From: Roseateles aquatilis
GTDB lineage: Bacteria; Pseudomonadota; Gammaproteobacteria; Burkholderiales; Burkholderiaceae_C
DNA length: 64,000 nt
Direction: 5' to 3'
Assembly (NCBI RefSeq): GCF_002205645.1
Contig: NZ_NIOF01000002.1
Span: 496,001-560,000 of the forward strand
Below, in pieces: positions 57,888 through 64,000 of the stretch. Every line of letters starts with the position of its first letter. Positions within the stretch are counted from its first letter, which is position 1. Below the pieces are notes generated by a model that had not been told where the DNA came from, did not search any database, and was given only the letters and a program-made list of their open reading frames with translations. The position numbers were made by a program, and so were the translations under genes.

Positions 57888-59354
57888 ATGACCTCCCGAT
57901 CCCTTCATCGAACCACGCTGGCCCTGGCCATGGGCGCGGCGTTGCTGATGGTGCTCGCCGCCTGCGCGCCCATCCCCAAGCTGGCCGATCCGGCCCGACC
58001 CATCGACGGTCCCGAAGCCGCCGAACGCCTGGGCCTGGCCCCCGGCGACGGCCAGGCCATCGACCAGCAGTGGTGGAAGGCCTTCGGCGACGCGCAACTG
58101 GACGGGCTGGTGGCGCAGGCGATCGCCGGTTCGCCCAACCTGGCGCTGGCCCGCGCCCGCATCGCCCGCGCCGCCGCGCTGACCGAGAACGCCGAGGCGG
58201 CCAAGCGCCCCAACGCGGAACTGGAAGCGGACGTGACGCGCCAGCGCATCACCGAGCACGGCATCTACCCGCCGCCGCTGGCCGGCAGCGTGCAGACGCT
58301 GGCCAACATCCAGGCCGGCCTGAGCTACGAGTTCGACTTCTTCGGCCGCCATGAAGCCGCGCTGCAATCGGCCCTGGGCCAGCGCCGCGCCGCCGAGGCC
58401 GACGCGGCCGCCGCGCGGCTGAGCGTGTCCAACGCCGTCGCCAAGGCTTACGTCGCGCTGGCCCGCAGCCAGGCGCAGAGCCGCTTGCTGGAGCAGCAGA
58501 AGGGCTTGCGCGACCAGAGCCTGGACCTGGTCCGCCAGCGCAGCGCCGCCGGCCTGGACAACGGCCAGGACCTGCGCGTGGCCGAGGCGCCGCTGCCCGA
58601 CATCCAGCGCCAGCAGGTCGTGCTGCGCGAGCAGCAGGCGCTGCTGCGCCACCAGCTCGCCGCGCTGACCGCGCAGGGCCCGAACGCCACCGCGGCGCTG
58701 CAGGCCGCGCTGCCGCGCGCCGTTGAATGGCAGCAGGAGCCGCGCCTGGACCTGCTCGGCCGCCGCCCCGACCTGGCCGCCGCCCGCGCCCGCGTCGAGG
58801 CCACGGCCCAGGACGTGCGCGCCGCCCGCACGGCGTTTTATCCGAGCGTCAGCCTGAGCGCCTTCGTCGGGCTGAACTCGATCGGCCTGGACGACCTGTT
58901 CAAGAGCGGCAGCCGCCAGTACGGCATCGGCCCGGCGCTGCACCTGCCGCTGTTCGACAGCGGTCGCCTGCGCGCCCAGCTGCGCGGCAGCGCCGCCGAG
59001 CAGGACGCCGCCGTGGCGACCTACAACGCGGCGGTGCTGGACGCGGTGCGCGATGCCAGCGACCAGTTCACCTCGCTGCAATCGCTGCGCCAGCAACAGC
59101 AGCAGCAGGACGCGCTGGTGAGCAACGCCGACAGCCAGTTCGCCCTCGCGGACCAGCGCTTCAAGGCCGGCCTGACCAGCCGCATCGTCGTGCTGAACGC
59201 CCACCAGAACCAGCTGCAGCAGCAGCGCGGCCAGATCGACCTGCAGGCGATGACCGTCGACGCGCAGATCAACCTGATGCGCGCGCTGGGCGGTGGTTAC
59301 GCCGAGCCGGGGCGAGCGGACGCGAAGCCCGCGACGCCCGACGACCGCGGCTGA
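57888..59354 (+). CDS. NodT-family outer-membrane efflux lipoprotein
   Basis: A 488-residue TolC-type outer-membrane factor of RND/MFS pumps. A lipobox (LMVLAAC) gives an acylated cysteine. QQWWKAFGDAQLDGLVAQAI, GLSYEFDFFGRHEAAL and LLGRRPDLAAARARVEATAQ are typical NodT/OprM features. It should be the outer duct of the EmrAB-like pump encoded next. I chose ATG 57888 because AGGA and a lipoprotein signal follow naturally; an upstream ATG at 57837 is possible. Confidence 0.92.
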   Translation: MTSRSLHRTTLALAMGAALLMVLAACAPIPKLADPARPIDGPEAAERLGLAPGDGQAIDQQWWKAFGDAQLDGLVAQAIAGSPNLALARARIARAAALTENAEAAKRPNAELEADVTRQRITEHGIYPPPLAGSVQTLANIQAGLSYEFDFFGRHEAALQSALGQRRAAEADAAAARLSVSNAVAKAYVALARSQAQSRLLEQQKGLRDQSLDLVRQRSAAGLDNGQDLRVAEAPLPDIQRQQVVLREQQALLRHQLAALTAQGPNATAALQAALPRAVEWQQEPRLDLLGRRPDLAAARARVEATAQDVRAARTAFYPSVSLSAFVGLNSIGLDDLFKSGSRQYGIGPALHLPLFDSGRLRAQLRGSAAEQDAAVATYNAAVLDAVRDASDQFTSLQSLRQQQQQQDALVSNADSQFALADQRFKAGLTSRIVVLNAHQNQLQQQRGQIDLQAMTVDAQINLMRALGGGYAEPGRADAKPATPDDRG

Positions 59355-59455
59355 CCGCCTCCCGTCCTCCGATCACGACCCCGTCCCTGACCGCCGGACA
59401 CGACCCCGCGCCCGGCGCCTCCCCGAATCACGCAGAACACTTCTCAGAGCCCATC

Positions 59456-60790
59456 ATGAGCGCTACCCCCGAGAACAACACGCCCGCCACCCCGGCCAAG
59501 AACGGCACCAACGGCACCCGCAAGAAGGGCCTGACGCTGATCGCCGCCGCGGTCGTCATCGCCGGCCTCGCCTACGGCGCCTATGCGTGGGTGATCGGCA
59601 GTCGGTACGAATCGACCGACAACGCCTACGTGCAGGCCAACGTCGTGCAGATCACTCCGCTGGTCGGCGGCACCGTGCGCGCTGTGTATGCCGACGACAC
59701 CGACTTCGTGAAGGCCGGCCAGAAGCTGATTAGCCTGGATCCGGTCGACGCGCGCGTGGCGCTGGAGCAGGCGCAGGCCCAGCTGGCGCAGACGGTGCGT
59801 GAAGTGCGCACCCTGTATGCCAACAACAGCGGCTTCACGTCGCAGGTGAAGGTGCGCGAGGCCGACCTGCAGCGCGCGGTGTCCGAGCTGAACCGCCTGC
59901 AGGCCGACGTGGCCCGCCGCCAGCCGCTGGTCGCCACCGGCGCCGTCGGCAAGGAAGAGCTGGAGCACGCGCAGGCGCAACTGACCGCCGCCCGCGCTCA
60001 GGCCGCCGCCGCGCAGTCCGCGCTGCAGGCCGCCAAGGATCAACTGCAGTCGAACCAGGTGCTGACCGACGGCGTCAACGTCGAGGACCACCCCAACGTG
60101 CTGCGCGCCGCCGCCAAGTTGCGCGAGTCCTACCTCGCGCTGCAACGCGCCGAGCTGATCGCGCCGGTGGACGGCTGGGTCGCGCGCCGCTCGGTGCAAC
60201 TGGGCCAGCGCGTGGCGGCCGGCTCGCCGCTGATGGCGGTGGTGGGGCTGCAGCAGGTCTGGGTCGACGCCAACTTCAAGGAAAGCCAGCTGGCCAAGCT
60301 GCGCATCGGCCAGAAGGCGACGCTGGAAGCCGACGTCTACGGCAAGAAGATCGAGTACCACGGCACCATCCAGGGCCTGGGCGCGGGCACCGGCGCGGCC
60401 TTCGCGCTGCTGCCGGCGCAGAACGCCACCGGCAACTGGATCAAGGTCGTGCAGCGCGTGCCGGTGCGCATCGCGCTGGACCCGAAGGAAGTGCAGGAGC
60501 ACCCGCTGCGCGTCGGCCTGTCGATGGACGTGCAGGTCGACATCCGCGATCAGGGCGGCCAGATGCTCGCCGCGGCGACCGGCAGCAGTGCCCCGCGTCT
60601 GCAGACGACGATCTTCGACGCGCAGGAGAAGGCCGCCGACGACCAGGTCAGCCGCATCATCGCGGCCAACCTGGGCAAGGCCGCCGCGAAGGCGCCGGTG
60701 CGCTCGACGCTCAAGCCCGAGCCCGACGCCGTGGCGCCGGTCAAGACCGCGCCGAGCGCCAAGACCCGCGCCGCAGCCCGTCACGCGTGA
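59456..60790 (+). CDS. emrA: EmrA-like periplasmic adaptor
   Basis: A 444-residue membrane-fusion protein. A single N-terminal transmembrane helix (GLTLIAAAVVIAGLAYGAYA) is followed by STDNAYVQANVVQITPLVGG (biotinyl-lipoyl-like hybrid motif of EmrA), a long coiled-coil hairpin, and LIAPVDGWVARRSVQLGQRV. The C-terminal ~50 residues are an Ala/Lys/Pro-rich tail not found in E. coli EmrA. It links the MFS pump to the NodT-type channel. Confidence 0.93.
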   Translation: MSATPENNTPATPAKNGTNGTRKKGLTLIAAAVVIAGLAYGAYAWVIGSRYESTDNAYVQANVVQITPLVGGTVRAVYADDTDFVKAGQKLISLDPVDARVALEQAQAQLAQTVREVRTLYANNSGFTSQVKVREADLQRAVSELNRLQADVARRQPLVATGAVGKEELEHAQAQLTAARAQAAAAQSALQAAKDQLQSNQVLTDGVNVEDHPNVLRAAAKLRESYLALQRAELIAPVDGWVARRSVQLGQRVAAGSPLMAVVGLQQVWVDANFKESQLAKLRIGQKATLEADVYGKKIEYHGTIQGLGAGTGAAFALLPAQNATGNWIKVVQRVPVRIALDPKEVQEHPLRVGLSMDVQVDIRDQGGQMLAAATGSSAPRLQTTIFDAQEKAADDQVSRIIAANLGKAAAKAPVRSTLKPEPDAVAPVKTAPSAKTRAAARHA

Positions 60791-60890
60791 AGCGAGGCGC
60801 GATGCCACGCCCGATGCCGGACGACCGAGCCGCGCGGCCTGACCGCCGCCGGCTCGCGTCCCGGACCCCAAGACTTCAATCGAGACGAGC

Positions 60891-62456
60891 ATGAGACCAC
60901 CTGCTCAGAGCGCTCCCCAGGCACCGCAGCCGTTGACCGGCACGGCGCTGGTGCTGGGGACGATCTCCCTGTCGCTCGCGACCTTCATGAACGTGCTGGA
61001 CTCGTCCATCGCGAACGTGTCGCTGCCGGCCATCGCCGGCGACCTCGGCGTCAGCCCGGTGCAGGGCACCTGGGTCATCACCAGCTTCGGGGTCGCCAAC
61101 GCGATCTCGGTGCCGCTGACCGGCTGGCTGACGCAGCGCTTCGGCGCGGTGCGGCTGTTCACGACCAGCGTGCTGCTGTTCGTGCTGGCCTCGTGGCTGT
61201 GCGGCTTCGCCCATTCGCTGGAGATGCTGGTCGTGGCGCGCGTGTTCCAGGGCCTGGTGGCGGGACCGATGATTCCGCTGTCGCAGACGCTGCTGCTGTC
61301 GAGCTATCCCAAGCACAAGGCGGGCACGGCGCTCGCGTTATGGGGCATGACGACGCTGGTGGCGCCGGTGGTCGGGCCGCTGCTGGGCGGCTGGATCACC
61401 GACAACGTGACCTGGCCGTGGATCTTCTACATCAACGTGCCGGTGGGGCTGTTCGCGGCCGGCCTGACGTGGAGCATCTACCGCACCCGCGAGACCCCGA
61501 CCAAGAAGCTGCCGATCGACAGCATCGGCCTGGGCCTGCTGGTGGTGTGGGTGGGCGCGCTGCAGATCATGCTGGACAAGGGCAAGGAGCTGGACTGGTT
61601 CGCGTCCGGCCAGATCATCGTCCTGGCCGTCGTGGCGGTGGTGGGCGTGGTGACCTTCATCGTCTGGGAGCTGACCGACGATCATCCGGTGGTGGACCTG
61701 CGGCTCTTCGCGCGGCGCAACTTCCTGTTCGGGGCGGCGGTGCTGTCGATCGCCTACGGCCTGTTCTTCGGCAACGTGGTGCTGCTGCCGCTGTGGCTGC
61801 AGCAGCACATGGGCTACACCGCCACGGCCGCGGGCTTCGCGCTGGCGCCGGTGGGGGTGCTGGCGATCCTGCTGTCGCCGCTGGCGGGCAAGAAGGTCGC
61901 GGTCTGGGACCCGCGGCTAATGGCGAGCTTCGCGTTCGTGATGTTCTTCATCGTGCTGCTGATGCGATCGTTCTTCACGACCGACACGGACCTGGCCACC
62001 ATCATGGTGCCGACCGTGCTGCAGGGCGGGGCGCTGGCGTTCTTCTTCATCCCGCTGACGACGCTGACGCTGTCGGGCATTCCGCCGGAGCGCATCGCCG
62101 CCGCGGCAGGCCTGTCCAACTTCGTGCGGATCACGGCGGGGGCGATGGGCACGTCGATCTCGACGACCTTGTGGGAGAACCGCGCGACGCTGCACCACCA
62201 TCACCTGGCCGAGCGTCTGGCGCTGGGCGACCCGGTCGAGAACCAGACCCTGCAGACGCTGCAGAACGCCGGCTTCAGCCATGACCAGGCGCTGGCCTAC
62301 CTGAACCGGTTGGTCGACCAGCAGGCGTTCACGCGGGCGGCCGACGACATCTTCCTGGCGTCGGCGGTGCTGTTCATCGTGCTGATCGCCTTCGTCTGGC
62401 TGACCAAGCGGCCGCCGAAGATGGCCGGGCCGGTGGACGCGGGCGGGGCGCACTGA
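60891..62456 (+). CDS. emrB: EmrB-like DHA2 drug:H+ antiporter
   Basis: A 521-residue major-facilitator protein of the DHA2 family with 14 predicted transmembrane helices. MNVLDSSIANVSLPAIAGDL (motif D1), WVITSFGVANAISVPLTGWL and GLVAGPMIPLSQTLLLSSYP are the classical EmrB signatures. With EmrA and the NodT-type channel it should expel hydrophobic drugs or phenolic compounds across both membranes. It is the last gene of the marR operon and is followed by a strong hairpin. Confidence 0.94.
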   Translation: MRPPAQSAPQAPQPLTGTALVLGTISLSLATFMNVLDSSIANVSLPAIAGDLGVSPVQGTWVITSFGVANAISVPLTGWLTQRFGAVRLFTTSVLLFVLASWLCGFAHSLEMLVVARVFQGLVAGPMIPLSQTLLLSSYPKHKAGTALALWGMTTLVAPVVGPLLGGWITDNVTWPWIFYINVPVGLFAAGLTWSIYRTRETPTKKLPIDSIGLGLLVVWVGALQIMLDKGKELDWFASGQIIVLAVVAVVGVVTFIVWELTDDHPVVDLRLFARRNFLFGAAVLSIAYGLFFGNVVLLPLWLQQHMGYTATAAGFALAPVGVLAILLSPLAGKKVAVWDPRLMASFAFVMFFIVLLMRSFFTTDTDLATIMVPTVLQGGALAFFFIPLTTLTLSGIPPERIAAAAGLSNFVRITAGAMGTSISTTLWENRATLHHHHLAERLALGDPVENQTLQTLQNAGFSHDQALAYLNRLVDQQAFTRAADDIFLASAVLFIVLIAFVWLTKRPPKMAGPVDAGGAH

Positions 62457-62489
62457 GCGATGGCGACGCGACCTGTCGACGGATGAAAC

Positions 62490-62519
62490 GAAGGGGCTCG
62501 ATGGTGATCGAGCCCCTTC
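62490..62519. terminator. Bidirectional terminator hairpin
   Basis: GAAGGGGCTCGAT and ATCGAGCCCCTTC form a perfect 13-bp stem around a GGTG loop. It lies between the convergent emrB and DASS-transporter stop codons. T-rich stretches follow on both strands (TTCATT rightward, GTTTCATC leftward), though neither is a long T-run. Confidence 0.85.
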
Positions 62520-62594
62520 TTCATTGCCGGACCGCTTCCGATCGCTCCGGCTCGCGTGGCGATCGCCCTCGGCGGCGAGAGCGCTGCTGGAGCC

Positions 62595-64000
62595 TCACCA
62601 GAAACCGAGCACCTTCCACCATGCCAGGCCGACGGTGGCGAAGATCGCCAGCTCGACCACGGCCATGACGAACCCGACGCGCCACCACAGCCCCAGCGAC
62701 ACGTAGCCGCTGCCGAAGACGATCGGCGAGGTGCCGGTGGCGTAATGCGTCAGCGTCATCATGATGGCGGACGCCGCGGCCATCATCAGCAGGAAGGGGG
62801 GCAGGTACGCCGGCGGGATCAGATGCGCCCCGACCGTCAGGAAGGCCAGCATCATGGCGCTGATGTGGGCCGTGGTGCTCGCGAACAGGTAGTGCGAGAA
62901 CAGGAAGACGGCCACCAGCACCGCGGCCGCGGCGGGCCAGCTCATGCCGCTGGCCTCGATGCCGCCGCGCAACCCGTCCGAGAACCAGGCCACGACGCCG
63001 AGCTTGTTGAGCTCCCCCGCCAGCATCACCAGCGCGCCGAACCAGATCAGCGTGTCCCAGGCGCTTTTCTCGGACAGCACGTCGTCCCAGTCGATGGTGC
63101 CGGTGATCAGCAGCACGAACAGCCCGAGCAGCGCCACCACCGTCGCGTCCAGGCTGAACGCCGGCCCGAGCAGGATCGCCGGCACGTCGGCCCACAGCAC
63201 CAGCAGCATCGCGAAGGTGCCGAGCATGACGCGCTCCTTGGGCTTGAGCGGCCCCATCTCGGCGAGCTGCTGGCGCGCGAACGGAATCGCGTCGGGCGTG
63301 CGCGTCAGGGCGGGTTTGGCCAGCAGGTACACGACCAGCGGCATCAGCGCCATGCACACCAGGCCGGGCAGCAGCATGCACAGCGCCCAGGTGCCCCAGC
63401 TCAGGTGCAGCGCCTGGTTGGTGACGCGGCCGATGTAGTCGACGACGAGCGGGTTCGGCGCGGTCGCGGTGATGAACATCGCCGAGCTGATCGGATTGGC
63501 GTGGTAGTTGACCAGCGCCAGGTAGGTGCCGACCTTGCCCTCGGTTTTCTGCTCCGGATCGGAGCCGAACGCCGTGGCGATCGACTTCATGATCGGGTGC
63601 ACGATGCCGCCGCCGCGCGCGGTGTTGCTGGGGGTGAACGGCGCCAGGATCAGCTCGCAGGCGGCCAGGCCGTAGCCGATGCCGATGGAGCTCTTGCCGA
63701 ACAGCGAGATGAAGAAGAAGCCGAGCCGCGCGCCCAGCCCCGTCTTCTTCAGCCCGCGCGAGATCAGCACGGACACGACGATCAACCAGATCAGCGGGCT
63801 GGCGAAGCTGCTCAGCGCATCGGCGATCGCGCCCTTGGAGGACGTCGACGTCACCTGCGACAGCGACACCGCCATGATCGCCATCATGGCCATGACGCCG
63901 ATGGGCATGACCTTGAGGATGATCGCGACGATGGTGGTGAGGAAGATCGCGGTCAGTCCCCAGGCCTTGGGCGTGAGCCCGGCGGGGACCGGGGTGGCCA
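62595..64000 (-). CDS. DASS-family dicarboxylate/anion transporter (5' end beyond window)
   Basis: At least 468 residues of a divalent-anion:Na+ symporter or exchanger of the DASS family (CitT/TtdT/2-oxoglutarate-malate type). About 11-12 membrane helices are visible. The two substrate/Na+ motifs are present: SNTARGGGIVHPIMKSIA and, near the C-terminus, FASTTAHISAM. The frame stays open and in-family to the right edge (PAGLTPKAWGL), so the methionine at 63908 is internal and the real start lies outside. The likely substrate is a C4-C6 dicarboxylate such as malate, tartrate or citrate. Confidence 0.9.
   Translation of the reverse strand, partial: ATPVPAGLTPKAWGLTAIFLTTIVAIILKVMPIGVMAMMAIMAVSLSQVTSTSSKGAIADALSSFASPLIWLIVVSVLISRGLKKTGLGARLGFFFISLFGKSSIGIGYGLAACELILAPFTPSNTARGGGIVHPIMKSIATAFGSDPEQKTEGKVGTYLALVNYHANPISSAMFITATAPNPLVVDYIGRVTNQALHLSWGTWALCMLLPGLVCMALMPLVVYLLAKPALTRTPDAIPFARQQLAEMGPLKPKERVMLGTFAMLLVLWADVPAILLGPAFSLDATVVALLGLFVLLITGTIDWDDVLSEKSAWDTLIWFGALVMLAGELNKLGVVAWFSDGLRGGIEASGMSWPAAAAVLVAVFLFSHYLFASTTAHISAMMLAFLTVGAHLIPPAYLPPFLLMMAAASAIMMTLTHYATGTSPIVFGSGYVSLGLWWRVGFVMAVVELAIFATVGLAWWKVLGFW

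Overview
The window is very G+C-rich, almost wall-to-wall coding DNA. It reads as chromosome of a beta-proteobacterium, most likely a Burkholderiales member near Roseateles/Mitsuaria/Rubrivivax. The support is a DUF4148 protein, a CzcI-CzcC-CzcB-CzcA cation efflux operon, a Burkholderia-type porin, a PEP-CTERM protein, and a stressosome module feeding histidine kinases. The assignment is an inference from gene content; there is no rRNA or tRNA gene in the window to test it.

Layout. 0-4.6 kb: a small DUF6496 protein, a predicted PQQ-dependent sugar/sorbosone dehydrogenase, an orphan HicB-like antitoxin, and a TonB-dependent receptor that closely matches E. coli YncD/PqqU, the PQQ importer. 4.6-10.6 kb: an unusual minus-strand accessory operon. 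It encodes three diverged paralogues of a protein with a phosphoinositide-kinase-like core (one keeps the catalytic residues, two have lost them) plus an unrecognised 172-residue protein. 10.7-17.8 kb: a stressosome signalling locus (RsbR, RsbS, RsbT, an RsbT/RsbX-like fusion, two histidine kinases), with a divergent receiver-kinase. 17.9-30.1 kb: a crystallin-like envelope protein, a 1184-residue triple-receiver hybrid kinase with a CheR, a PEP-CTERM protein, a Crp-type regulator, an orphan OmpR-type regulator and another hybrid kinase. 30.1-36.3 kb: a periplasmic aldehyde oxidoreductase (paoABC) and a diguanylate cyclase. 36.4-37.8 kb: a RES-Xre toxin-antitoxin pair beside a truncated GNAT toxin remnant. 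38-41.4 kb: a DUF3309 peptide, a double-domain FabG and an orphan metal-type sensor kinase. 41.5-51 kb: a DUF4148 protein, then czcI-czcC-czcB-czcA with its own two-component pair. 51-64 kb: a porin, a Sel1-repeat protein, thyA, an ABC exporter divergent from a MarR-regulated tripartite efflux system (MarR, NodT-type OMF, EmrA, EmrB), and a DASS dicarboxylate/anion transporter that runs off the window.

How it fits together. Much of the window is signalling and envelope transport. About ten sensor or receiver proteins occur in 50 kb. The stressosome has no sigma factor beside it and appears to speak to two-component kinases instead. The regulator at 27.1-27.8 kb and the kinase at 39.9-41.4 kb are each unpaired, each resembles the intact czc-linked pair, and both have an almost identical promoter-like element in their divergent upstream region, so they may be a separated pair. 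The PQQ dehydrogenase and PqqU-like receptor together suggest use of scavenged PQQ. The least explained part is the 4.6-10.6 kb kinase/pseudokinase operon.
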